Of a stretch of 64,000 nt of DNA, positions 44,779 to 53,273 are shown piece after piece. The notes under the pieces are model-generated. The model worked only from the letters and a program-made list of their open reading frames with translations, ran no database searches and was not told where the DNA came from. The stretch is from UBA1723 sp045629285 (lineage in GTDB: Bacteria > Bacteroidota > Bacteroidia > Bacteroidales > Paludibacteraceae): contig JAZQQY010000047.1 in assembly GCA_045629285.1 (NCBI GenBank), positions 4,994 to 68,993 of the forward strand, given 5' to 3'. Numbering within the stretch: the stretch's first letter is position 1; the number at the start of each line of letters is the position of its first letter. Both the position numbers and the translations under genes were made by a program.

Positions 44779-44786
44779 CAAAATTA
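44779..44786 (-). promoter_or_regulatory. -7 element for the MscS gene
   Basis: Minus strand TAATTTTG, an exact match, 24-31 nt before the ATG. The -33 region is T-rich only. Confidence 0.5.
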
Positions 44787-44900
44787 GTTAATTTTAGTTT
44801 TTTATAAGAAAAACGAGTGAAGATTGTTAAAAATTGTGTTTGAGAGCATGAATCATATTTTTTTGCGCTATTGTCGTGGAAATTGTTACAAATGTATTTA

Positions 44901-44908
44901 TATATTTG
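44901..44908 (+). promoter_or_regulatory. -7 element for the GH9 gene at 44993
   Basis: TATATTTG is an exact TAnnTTTG, giving a leader of about 75-80 nt. A TTG lies 15 nt upstream, closer than ideal. Confidence 0.45.
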
Positions 44909-44992
44909 CTTCGCATGATTTGGATGTTTGGTTCCCCAATATGATGCGAATGTTAGAATAAGTGAACCATAAAAGGATTTGTTGTTAATATT

Positions 44993-46693
44993 ATGGATTT
45001 TAAGAAGTTTTTACTTTCTGCTTCGATAGCAATGCCGTTTGGTGCGATGGCTGAGGTAGGTTTGCAGGCAAACCAGATCGGATATCCAGCGCAGTCAGTG
45101 AAGCAGGCGATGATTTGTAATTCTACCGTTTCAGAGTATTCTATTGTTGATGCGAAGTCAGGTACAGTTGTTTATAAAGATTCACTTCCAAAGTCAAAAT
45201 CGTGGAGAGCATCTGGAGATAATGTAACTTGGGCAGATTTCACAAAGTTTTCTATCCCTGGAGAGTATAAGTTGAAAATAGGTGCTTTTGAGTCGGCTCC
45301 TTTCCTTGTACAGGCCAACGGTCATGTATATGATGATGTTTTGATTCAAACACTTAAGGGATTCTACTTCTGGCGTTGTAGTACTCCAATCGAAAGTAAG
45401 TTTGCCAAGTTCAAGGGTGTAGATTACTCACGTAAGGCAGGTCACCCAGACGATAAGGTAACAGTTTATACAGTAGGTAAGGGTGCTAAGGTACATAGAG
45501 ATGCACGTGGTGGTTGGTACGATGCCGGTGATTACGGCAAGTACACTGTAAATGCAGCTATCACTCTTCATACTTTGCTTACTGCATACCAGTTGAACCC
45601 AGAATACTTTAATAAGTTGGATTTGAATATCCCAGAGAGTGGCAACCATACAGCCGACATTCTTAACGAGTGTATGTATGAGTTGAAGTGGATGCTTTCT
45701 ATGCAGGATGAGTCGGACGGTTCTGTCTTCAACAAGGTTACTACAATGAAGTTCCCTGACATGATCATGCCAGCAGACGATAAGAAGGAGCGTTTCTTGA
45801 TCGGTAAGACAATGGACTGTGCTTACGACTTCGCTGCAACTATGGCTTTGGCATCTCGTGTTTACAAGAACAATACAGACTACCCTGACTTCTCGGCAAA
45901 GGCTTTGGCTGCTGCAAAGAAGGCATACGATTGGGCATCTTCTCAGCGTCACTACTCAATGTTCCAGAACCCATCAGAATGTAACACTGGTTCATACGCA
46001 TCAAGTGAAGTGAAGGATGAGCAGTTCTGGGCAGCTTCTGAGCTTTTGATCTGTACAGGCGACGCTAAGTATATTACTCCTCTTAAGTTCAACCAATACT
46101 TCACAGTTCCTTTCTGGGGTGATGTTAGTACACTTGGTTTGATTTCAATGATGCTTAACGAGGACGCTCTTCAGGAGAAAGTTGATGTTAAGACTGTAGA
46201 GAAGAAGTTCAAGGAACTTGCGGACGACCTTCTTTCGATCTACAACGAGAGCCCAGGTCGTGTTCCATTGAGAGAGTACTTCTGGGGGTCTAACGGTCAG
46301 GTTGTAAACTCAGGTATGGTACTAGCAATGGCTAGCAAGAAATTGAATTCAGAGAAGTATCTGTCTGCAGCTCAGTACTGTCTTGACTATGTGCTAGGAG
46401 CAAACGCAACTGGTTACTGCTTCGTTACAGGATTCGGTACTAAGTCGCCAATTAACATCCACGACCGTAGATGTGTTGCCGATGGCTTGAATACTCCAAT
46501 CCCTGGATATATGGTAGGTGGTCCTTCACTTGACCAGACATCTGACTGTGGTAACAGTTCTTACCCAACAGTTAAGTATCCGGCTAAGACATACCTAGAT
46601 ATGTCATGTAGTTACTCTACTAATGAGATCGCACTTAACTGGAATGCTCCACTTGTGTCGTTGATCTCTCAGATTGTAAACGCATACAAATAA
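44993..46693 (+). CDS. Exported GH9 glucanase with N-terminal Ig-like domain
   Basis: The 566-residue product has a signal peptide (residues 1-20), a CelD-type Ig-like domain (~22-108, LQANQIGYP to FLVQANG) and a GH9 (alpha/alpha)6 domain. GGWYDAGDYGKY contains the catalytic-base Asp pair (Asp177, Asp180). NIHDRRCVADG is the region of the active-site His/Arg, and TNEIALNWNAPLV holds the acid Glu545. The Ig-GH9 form is usual for cellodextrin-releasing and exo-acting members. No dockerin or T9SS tail is visible, so it may be periplasmic. Terminator follows directly. Confidence 0.93.
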   Translation: MDFKKFLLSASIAMPFGAMAEVGLQANQIGYPAQSVKQAMICNSTVSEYSIVDAKSGTVVYKDSLPKSKSWRASGDNVTWADFTKFSIPGEYKLKIGAFESAPFLVQANGHVYDDVLIQTLKGFYFWRCSTPIESKFAKFKGVDYSRKAGHPDDKVTVYTVGKGAKVHRDARGGWYDAGDYGKYTVNAAITLHTLLTAYQLNPEYFNKLDLNIPESGNHTADILNECMYELKWMLSMQDESDGSVFNKVTTMKFPDMIMPADDKKERFLIGKTMDCAYDFAATMALASRVYKNNTDYPDFSAKALAAAKKAYDWASSQRHYSMFQNPSECNTGSYASSEVKDEQFWAASELLICTGDAKYITPLKFNQYFTVPFWGDVSTLGLISMMLNEDALQEKVDVKTVEKKFKELADDLLSIYNESPGRVPLREYFWGSNGQVVNSGMVLAMASKKLNSEKYLSAAQYCLDYVLGANATGYCFVTGFGTKSPINIHDRRCVADGLNTPIPGYMVGGPSLDQTSDCGNSSYPTVKYPAKTYLDMSCSYSTNEIALNWNAPLVSLISQIVNAYK

Positions 46694-46714
46694 GAGGTAT
46701 TTCTAAAACAAAAT

Positions 46715-46748
46715 AAAGGGAGACGCGAGCATTTGCGGCTCCCTTTTC
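46715..46748 (+). terminator. Terminator of the GH9 gene
   Basis: Stem 46715-46722 with 46739-46746, extended by a CGC/GCG inner helix after one mismatch, then T residues. Confidence 0.7.
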
Positions 46749-46760
46749 TTATTTGACACT

Positions 46761-47222
46761 ATGGAACAGCAAGTTGAAAAACCGATAGAGAGAAGCGAAT
46801 TGCGTCGTATGTTGGGAAGGGTATTCTATATCATGAAACGACGCTTGAAATGGATATTCTCGTCGACAAAATTTGCGAAAGTATCACCCGAAAAAGTTGG
46901 CGATGTGGTGTTTGAGCATAAGTCGACGTTGCTTCGTAAGCTGAAGGACGTAGAGATGTATCTCCAGTATAATAAGATAACTAACCTTAGAATCGCCATA
47001 AGCCATATCGATGGTGTGGTAATCCGTCCTGGAGAGACGTTTTCCATCTGGCGTATGGTTGGTTGCCCGTCAACGAGAAAAGGGTATAAGACAGGAATGA
47101 TGATTCACAACGGAAAGTACAACATTACATCTGCAACTGTGAATACTGTTAGTCCGATAAGGAAAGACATGAGTTATGGATTAATAACGTCTCCCGAAAA
47201 TTCGGAAGACGTTGATGTGTGA
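46761..47222 (+). pseudogene. C-terminally truncated VanW-like protein
   Basis: The ORF gives 153 residues. The first ~115 resemble VanW-family proteins: a basic lead, then LRIAISHIDGVVIRPGETFSIWRMVG and TRKGYKTGMMIHNGK. The family continues from there into a G-G-G-L-C-Q-L-containing core, but here the sequence changes to an unrelated tail ending at a hairpin (47186-47213). The conserved core is lost, so this is probably a disrupted gene. It overlaps nothing and stops 1 nt before the stop of the convergent gene. Confidence 0.65.
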
Positions 47223-47223
47223 A

Positions 47224-48090
47224 TTATTTTACGAATCCTGGTTCAGGTAGGTGCATCCCGACCATTGTCAAACCATTCTCTTTTGCGTAGTTGATAAACT
47301 TAACTCTCGACTTCACAGCCTCAGTCGAATCCATGTCGTATGATGCACAGAATTCCGGGTGAGCCATCTGAAGAGCCATGCCGTGCATCAAGTCGCCGAT
47401 AACCAAAGCCTTGCCTGCCTGGAAAACAGTGTGGCCTGGAGTGTGGCCGTGAGCATCCATCGGAATCACACTTCCTGGAAGAGTATCGTTGAAATTAAAC
47501 TTCTGGATATCCTCTGCGTATATTTTGGCTAACTCCACCTGCTTTTCATTATTCTCTGTCATACCCAACCAAGCTTCAAGCTCTGTTTTTGCAACGTAAA
47601 CCTTAGCATTAGGGAATGCCTTCTGACCATTAGCAATCAAGCCGCCGATGTGGTCGAAGTGAAGGTGAGTAAGATAAACGAATTTGATATCTTCCGGTTT
47701 GATGCCTAGTGAGTTTAGCGACTGGACAAGAAGACTGCCTGGCAAACCAAGACCAGCGTCGCAAAGAATATTCATCGAATCCTTTTGCAAAAGCACTGCA
47801 CTCATCGAAGCTGGAATGCCATTGGAGATTCCAAGACTGTCGGCTAAGTCGGTCGTAACGTCGCCAAATAATTTAAGATCATTATTTTTGCGTTCAGCAT
47901 TGTCGCGAAGCCAAGTCACTTTGACATCGCCAAGCTGCATAGAGCAGATTGAACTGTCCGCATTAACTACTAATTCAGAGGAAGAAACCTCCTGAGTGCA
48001 TTGTACTGCCTGTTGAGGCTCATTGCTTGACTTGTTGTTGCAAGCGGTTGCCATCAGTGCAATTACTGGAATAAAAAGACGTTTCATCAT
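47224..48090 (-). CDS. Secreted or lipid-anchored metallo-beta-lactamase-fold hydrolase
   Basis: The better start is ATG 48090 (or 48087), because a -7 element at 48121-48128 overlaps an upstream in-frame start at 48123. From there a lipoprotein-like signal reads MKRLFIPVIALMATACNN. The MBL fold shows LTHLHFDHIGG (HxHxDH), GHTPGHTVF for the next His, and VIGDLMHG for the bridging Asp. The set resembles lactonase/quorum-quenching or other MBL hydrolases; the substrate is not predictable. Codon use is like that of its neighbours. Confidence 0.88.
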   Translation of the reverse strand: MMKRLFIPVIALMATACNNKSSNEPQQAVQCTQEVSSSELVVNADSSICSMQLGDVKVTWLRDNAERKNNDLKLFGDVTTDLADSLGISNGIPASMSAVLLQKDSMNILCDAGLGLPGSLLVQSLNSLGIKPEDIKFVYLTHLHFDHIGGLIANGQKAFPNAKVYVAKTELEAWLGMTENNEKQVELAKIYAEDIQKFNFNDTLPGSVIPMDAHGHTPGHTVFQAGKALVIGDLMHGMALQMAHPEFCASYDMDSTEAVKSRVKFINYAKENGLTMVGMHLPEPGFVK

Positions 48091-48120
48091 GTTTGTGTTA
48101 CGTGTTTGATTTAATGAGGG

Positions 48121-48128
48121 CAAAATTA
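48121..48128 (-). promoter_or_regulatory. -7 element for the MBL-fold gene
   Basis: Minus strand TAATTTTG, about 30 nt before ATG 48090. It rules out the longer reading of that gene. Confidence 0.5.
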
Positions 48129-48269
48129 GGAATTATAATTTGAAAACGCATGATTTTATATTACATCCATATATTTTGAAGACTAAAAAAATCCCATCAG
48201 TTTTGGGGCATTACGAATATTTTTATAAATTGCGAAAAATTTAGATTTTCCTTACGAAGAAAAAAGTAT

Positions 48270-49445
48270 ATGAGTAATAAGATGTTGAAATTTTGTCGCT
48301 ACTTCAGACAAAGCGTTGGCACACTACTGGTGACGATAGGTGTGTGCGTACTTGTTGCCGTACTTACTTTTTCTTGGGCATTCTTGAACCCGATCGCTCG
48401 TGCTCTTGATGCTATTGCTTTTACTGATAACTATTTATATACAGAGAACTTAAAAGAGGGAGATCTGGATTATTGCAAGAATGTTGCATTTGTCAACATG
48501 TCCGGAGTATATTCAAGAGGAGAAATCGCGGAAGGTCTTGAGTATATTTCCAAGTTCGGTCCTAGAGTCGTTGCGATGGATTGTATTTTCAGCAACAATA
48601 TGACTTCTGATGCACGTGAGAATGATAGTCTTCGTAATGTAATTTCGCGAATTCCCAATTTCGTATCTGCACAACGTATCGTGAAGATGGGAGACAGTGT
48701 GGCAGTAGAGCAATCTTTCTACCACGATGTATGTTATAATGCCAGTGTGAATATCGAAGACGGAATCGTTCGGCATTTTTCACCAGACAGTGTAACTGTT
48801 GGCGGACTTACACTTCCATCATTCGTTGGAGAAATCATTCGTTTAGGTTATCCTGAAGCGTATAAGAATCTGCAGGAGAGAAATAACGAGGAAGAACTTA
48901 TCAATTACAAGAAGATGCAGGTTGACGTGTTCGACATGCGCAAGATATTGGATATGGATCTGTTCTTGGATTCATTCGATGTCCATGACAGAGTAATCCT
49001 TGTCGGAGATATGGACGACTTGAGAGACTACCATACAATCGCTACTGAACTTTATGGTATGCGTCGTATCAACGGAACATTGATCCATGCGTATAGCATT
49101 ACGACAGCAACGGACGAGCATCGTCTCATAACAAATATGAGCGAGGAGTGGGCATTAATCTGGGGCTTATTGATTACGCTTGCTTTCAACTATTTTTGTT
49201 GCTGGGCTTACGAAGCTTACGAGAAGACAAACGGAATGATCATCAACTTCACACAGCTAGGATTCCTTCTTGGAATGATGTTGCTTGGAGGTTTGACATT
49301 CATTAATTTCAGATATAATCTCAACTATACTTATGCCATGATTGGTGTAGGTCTTGGTGGTTTCTCTAGTGAACTTTGGTTGTGGCTTGAGTCGCTTCCC
49401 CCATACTTGTGGTTGGCTAAGAAGTGGAAATGGTTGAATCTGTAA
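48270..49445 (+). CDS. CHASE2-domain membrane sensor protein
   Basis: The 391-residue product has one N-terminal membrane helix (LLVTIGVCVLVAVLTFSWAF). A CHASE2-type extracytoplasmic domain follows over residues ~45-290, with VVAMDCIF and DRVILVGDMDDLRDYH, the FVGSTA..L..D-H signature region. Two or three closing membrane helices come next, and a very short end. CHASE2 normally feeds a kinase, cyclase or effector; none is fused here. The next two genes on the same strand encode a secreted caspase and a FecR/DUF4384 protein, so this may be the sensing component of a small system. Confidence 0.8.
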   Translation: MSNKMLKFCRYFRQSVGTLLVTIGVCVLVAVLTFSWAFLNPIARALDAIAFTDNYLYTENLKEGDLDYCKNVAFVNMSGVYSRGEIAEGLEYISKFGPRVVAMDCIFSNNMTSDARENDSLRNVISRIPNFVSAQRIVKMGDSVAVEQSFYHDVCYNASVNIEDGIVRHFSPDSVTVGGLTLPSFVGEIIRLGYPEAYKNLQERNNEEELINYKKMQVDVFDMRKILDMDLFLDSFDVHDRVILVGDMDDLRDYHTIATELYGMRRINGTLIHAYSITTATDEHRLITNMSEEWALIWGLLITLAFNYFCCWAYEAYEKTNGMIINFTQLGFLLGMMLLGGLTFINFRYNLNYTYAMIGVGLGGFSSELWLWLESLPPYLWLAKKWKWLNL

Positions 49446-49571
49446 CGATGTTTGCTTGAAAGACAAGATGTGCGCGAATAGTGAAATAGGAGGCACTCGC
49501 TTTCGGATTTCGCATGTAATCTGTATAGGGTTTGAAAGTTTATAAAAATGAAATAGAAGATGAGATACAAT

Positions 49572-51593
49572 ATGAAAAGAATAGTTCTAGCATTTTTGAC
49601 ATTGCTTCTATGCTTGCCTACTTTTGCAGCATTGAAGGCAATGAAAAATCAGAAGACAGGTAAATGGGGATTCCAGGATCCTAAGACTCTTCGTACGGTT
49701 ATCCAGTATAATTACGATGAAGTTGACCCGGCACACTCGTTTGTCGGATCAAAGGATTATGCAGTTGTACGCCAGGGTAAGTTCTGGGGCGTGATCAACA
49801 CTGAAGGAGAAGTAATTGCAAAGATGGTGTTCAAGAATAAGAACATCGCATTCAAGGCTGCTCATGCACAGTGGAGAAAGGCTCGTCTGGAGGATTATCT
49901 TTACGATGCTGCCGACGCTAACGGCAAGTTCGGTTACGCTAACTACTATGGTGATTGGGTGATATCACCGGTTTTTGATGAGATTGATGATACATACACA
50001 TTGTCTGCTGCTTCTGAGTTTGCAGTCGTTAAGCATAAAGGTCTTTGGGGTGCGATTGATGCAGATGCAAAATATATCATCAAACCAGTCATGTTGACTA
50101 AGGAATCGCTTCTTCAGGCTGCTAAGGAGTGGGGTGAGTATGCTCCTCTAGGACAGACAGCTTACGAGGCAATGGATTCTCAGACAAGAAAGAAAGGTTT
50201 TGCCAATTATCTTGGTAACTGGATCGTAAAGCCATTCCTTGATGATTACGACAAGACTTGTATGTTTACTCCAGACCGTAACTTTGCTGTTGTAAAGCGT
50301 GGCGGAAAATGGGGATGTGTGGACCGTGGTGAGAAGTGGATTGTTCAGCCAGGATATGCTACTGCTGCAGAGGCTAAGAAAGCAGGTTTCGCATGGCAGA
50401 TGAAGAACCCTAAGGCTGGAACTCGTCCATCTGAGGCTCACAATGTAGATGATGGTAAGTTTAAGAACTCGTTGTTGGCTAGTGCGGCTCCTGCTACACC
50501 AGCAAAACCAGCAACTCCGTCTACTCCGGCAAAACCAACTGTGACTCCATCTACACCTTCACAGCCAGTTTCGCCAAGTGCTCCTACGATTACAATCATC
50601 TCGCCTAAGGATGGCGCTCAGTACACAAATCCTGAGATGACATTTGTATATCAGGCTAAGACTGCTGATGGAAGCAAGCCTTCTATCACTGCGTATATCA
50701 ATGGAGAGCTTCAGCCGACTACTAAGGGCGTCAAGCAGTTGTCGGATCAGATCACGCTTACTCTTCCACGTAAGGAGGATGTTTGCAGAGTTCAGTTGAT
50801 TGCTAAGGATAGCAAGGGAATGAGCAGTGATCCTGCTGTTGTAAGATTGTATTACAAGGCTGATCAGAACAAGCCTGCATTGCATGTGGTTTCTGTCGGT
50901 GTAAGTGATTACGATCAGGCTGACTTGAAGCTTCAGCACGCTTCTAAGGATGCAGCTGATTTCTTGAGTGCAGTCCAGAACAGCAATTTGACATATTATA
51001 AGAATTTGGCTACAGCTTCTCTTGTTACAGATAAGAACGCTAACGACCGCAAGATCAAGAAGGAACTTTCTCAGCTTGTAAACAAGGTAGAGCAGGGAGA
51101 TGTTATTTTGCTATACTTCTCTGGTCACGGTGCTAAGGAGGGAGATGAGACATACTTCTTGTCGGCAAATGCCGAGAGCGAGGATTTGTTCTCTACTGCC
51201 GTTAATTTCGACGTTATTCGAAGCGCGACAAAGCGTTTGAAGGATAAGAGATGTAAGATCATCATCTTCATGGATGCATGTCACTCTGGTGCAATGTACG
51301 GACAGAAGTCAGTGGCCGAGCCATTCTCTCTAGCTGATCCAGGCATAATCGGATTCTACTCAAGTACTGCAAGCCAGAAGTCTAACGAAAGCGAGGAGTG
51401 GAAGAATGGTATCTTCACTAAGGCTTTGATTGAGGGTATCAACGGTAAGGCTGTAGACGAGGAGGGCAACATCACAATCGACGGTTTGGAGAAGTACATC
51501 CGTCAGCAGGTCCGCACGTCGACAAGCGGAAAGCAGATGCCAATCTTTGAAAATAAACAAGGTAATTATATATTGTTCCCAAAAAGAAACTAA
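49572..51593 (+). CDS. Exported WG-repeat protein with caspase-like (C14) protease domain
   Basis: The start at 49572 gives a clean signal peptide (MKRIVLAFLTLLLCLPTFA); ATG 49560 is in frame and possible. WG-type repeats (KTGKWGFQD, GKFWGVINTEG, KGLWGAIDADA, GGKWGCVDRG) fill residues ~25-280. A Pro/Thr linker and an Ig-like segment follow. A caspase/metacaspase domain ends the protein, with LLYFSGHGAKEGD (catalytic His519) and IIFMDACHSGAM (catalytic Cys570). Expected to cleave proteins after basic or acidic residues in the envelope or outside; target unknown. It is followed 20 nt later by the DUF4384 gene. Confidence 0.88.
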   Translation: MKRIVLAFLTLLLCLPTFAALKAMKNQKTGKWGFQDPKTLRTVIQYNYDEVDPAHSFVGSKDYAVVRQGKFWGVINTEGEVIAKMVFKNKNIAFKAAHAQWRKARLEDYLYDAADANGKFGYANYYGDWVISPVFDEIDDTYTLSAASEFAVVKHKGLWGAIDADAKYIIKPVMLTKESLLQAAKEWGEYAPLGQTAYEAMDSQTRKKGFANYLGNWIVKPFLDDYDKTCMFTPDRNFAVVKRGGKWGCVDRGEKWIVQPGYATAAEAKKAGFAWQMKNPKAGTRPSEAHNVDDGKFKNSLLASAAPATPAKPATPSTPAKPTVTPSTPSQPVSPSAPTITIISPKDGAQYTNPEMTFVYQAKTADGSKPSITAYINGELQPTTKGVKQLSDQITLTLPRKEDVCRVQLIAKDSKGMSSDPAVVRLYYKADQNKPALHVVSVGVSDYDQADLKLQHASKDAADFLSAVQNSNLTYYKNLATASLVTDKNANDRKIKKELSQLVNKVEQGDVILLYFSGHGAKEGDETYFLSANAESEDLFSTAVNFDVIRSATKRLKDKRCKIIIFMDACHSGAMYGQKSVAEPFSLADPGIIGFYSSTASQKSNESEEWKNGIFTKALIEGINGKAVDEEGNITIDGLEKYIRQQVRTSTSGKQMPIFENKQGNYILFPKRN

Positions 51594-51613
51594 AATAGAG
51601 GAGGACGTAGATT

Positions 51614-52486
51614 ATGAAGAGACTAGTATCAGTTGCTAGCATGCTACTAATGGCAGCTGCAACATTCGCAGGAAATCTTTTCGTATATTCTGTTACGGGA
51701 AGTGTTGAGAAAAAGGCAGGGAACGCTTGGCAGACGCTTACAAAGCGTGCTGAGCTTCAGGAATCTGATGTCGTTCGTGTGAAAGATGGTGCAAGCCTAT
51801 CTATCATTGACAAATCGGCTCAGAAGATATACGCTACTGGTGCTGTAGATGGTAAGTCGATCGGAAGTATCATCAAGGAGCAGGGTAATGCATCATCTGC
51901 ATCGGCACAGTTTGTAGGTCACGCTGTAAAGTCGTTGTTCAACGGAAATGGAACTGACAATATCAGCCATTCGGCTGCCGGATGTACATATCGTGGTGAT
52001 ATTATCGAGAGCGACATTGCAAAGGCAATCTTGGCTAAGAAGAACGCAGACGAGCAGTTCAACGTAAGCAACGAGAAGAGTGATTTCGGTATCTCATTCG
52101 ATCTTGTCGACAAGAAGACAGGTGAGATCGTAGTTGCTGCTAAGCCAGGTAGAGAGGTTTACTTCAGAATCAAGAACAATAGCTCTAAGATCCTTTATGT
52201 AAACGTTATCGACATCGCATCAGACGGTCAGTTTGCAGAGTGTTTGCCAATTGACGATGCTCAGACATTGTCTCACTTGTTGATCCCTTCAAACTGTGTA
52301 ATCGACCTTGAGGATTTCCCAGTTGAGTTGACTTACCCACTAGGTACAGACAACCTTGTATTGGTGGCTTGTGAGGTGCCTTACGATCTTCGTCAGGTGA
52401 ACAAGTTCTTGAAGATGCCCAACATCAAGGCTGACGCAAAGCAGCAGATTGGTGTCTACTCACGCACTATTGCGATAATGCAGTAA
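51614..52486 (+). CDS. Exported FecR-like / DUF4384 protein
   Basis: The 290-residue product has a signal peptide (residues 1-19). An N-terminal FecR-like beta segment follows (YSVTGSVEKKAG... LQESDVVRVKDGASLSIID). The C-terminal domain at ~150-290 matches DUF4384, with AKPGREVYFRIKNNSSKILYVNVID and the TDNLVLVACEVP strand. DUF4384 often occurs with caspase or CHAT proteases and CHASE2 proteins in Bacteroidota and cyanobacteria. It lies 20 nt after the caspase gene and is probably its partner. Strong terminator at 52511. Confidence 0.8.
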   Translation: MKRLVSVASMLLMAAATFAGNLFVYSVTGSVEKKAGNAWQTLTKRAELQESDVVRVKDGASLSIIDKSAQKIYATGAVDGKSIGSIIKEQGNASSASAQFVGHAVKSLFNGNGTDNISHSAAGCTYRGDIIESDIAKAILAKKNADEQFNVSNEKSDFGISFDLVDKKTGEIVVAAKPGREVYFRIKNNSSKILYVNVIDIASDGQFAECLPIDDAQTLSHLLIPSNCVIDLEDFPVELTYPLGTDNLVLVACEVPYDLRQVNKFLKMPNIKADAKQQIGVYSRTIAIMQ

Positions 52487-52510
52487 GAAATAGTAAGTGA
52501 AAATATTATT

Positions 52511-52542
52511 GGGCGACGTGAATGTTCTCGTCGCCCTTTTTT
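52511..52542 (+). terminator. Terminator of the CHASE2-caspase-DUF4384 unit
   Basis: Perfect 8-bp GC-rich stem 52511-52518 with 52529-52536 followed by six T residues. A near copy occurs at 55905-55936. Confidence 0.85.
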
Positions 52543-52604
52543 GTTGCTATACAACAACAATGAAAACTGCAATTGCTTATTTTTGATGATTTTATTTCAA
52601 ATCT

Positions 52605-52635
52605 TTTGGATTAATGCTTTTTGCGTCTATATTTG
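52605..52635 (+). promoter_or_regulatory. Promoter of the small secreted T9SS-tailed protein
   Basis: TTTG 52605-52608 and TATATTTG 52628-52635 are 19 nt apart, an ideal Bacteroidota promoter. The leader is about 80 nt. Confidence 0.65.
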
Positions 52636-52721
52636 CAAAGCAATTGTCGTTGTGACGATAGCATTTCCCAAACGATTTGTGTCAAGGAAATAAAAGGATT
52701 TAATAACAAAAAATTGAATTT

Positions 52722-53192
52722 ATGATTAAACGATTTATCTCTACCTTGTCTGTAATATTTTTGGCATTTGGAGTATATGCAGAATCAAAGTATATGACTG
52801 TTGAAAAGAACGATGGCTCAAAGATTTCGTTCTTGTTGGACAATAACCCTGTCATTACATATCAGAATGATAATCTTGTAATCAATAAGGATGCCAAGAC
52901 AACATATTCATTAGAGGATATCAAAAATTATCATTTCACTGAGTCAGATGATTCTAAAGTTGAGATGTTTTCATCAAATACAATGAATATTGTGTGGTTG
53001 GATGACGCAACAATTGAAGTTAATAATGCTATGTCCAATACCGTTGTAATGCTAACTGCGGTAAACGGAGTTGTTGTGGCTAATACAAAGGCAGATTCGG
53101 AGGGTAAGGCTACAGTAAAGATTCCTAATCAGGCTGGAGTTTATGTACTTTCTGCTGGCAACCAATCTTTCAAGATTATTAGAAAAAAATAA
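52722..53192 (+). CDS. Small exported protein with T9SS type A-like tail
   Basis: The 156-residue product has a signal peptide (FISTLSVIFLAFGVYA). A short domain starts YMTVEKNDGSKISFLLDN, a motif shared with the next two genes. The C-terminus (GVYVLSAGNQSFKIIRKK) has the G-x-Y-x-L-...-x-F-K-I-I-K pattern of T9SS type A sorting signals. It may be the minimal member of a family of surface proteins, mostly the shared N-terminal domain plus sorting tail. Function unknown. Confidence 0.7.
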   Translation: MIKRFISTLSVIFLAFGVYAESKYMTVEKNDGSKISFLLDNNPVITYQNDNLVINKDAKTTYSLEDIKNYHFTESDDSKVEMFSSNTMNIVWLDDATIEVNNAMSNTVVMLTAVNGVVVANTKADSEGKATVKIPNQAGVYVLSAGNQSFKIIRKK

Positions 53193-53226
53193 AGGTGTGT
53201 GGCACCTATAAGGATTTATTAATTTA

Positions 53227-53257
53227 TGCTCGTATAATTGAAAGGCTTATACGAGCA
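53227..53257. repeat. Inverted repeat ahead of the LRR_5 gene
   Basis: Perfect 11-bp arms 53227-53237 and 53247-53257, no T-run. An in-frame TTG at 53238 falls in its loop. It may separate expression of the two genes or protect the downstream mRNA. Confidence 0.45.
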
Positions 53258-53273
53258 AGGAATATTAGGAGTT

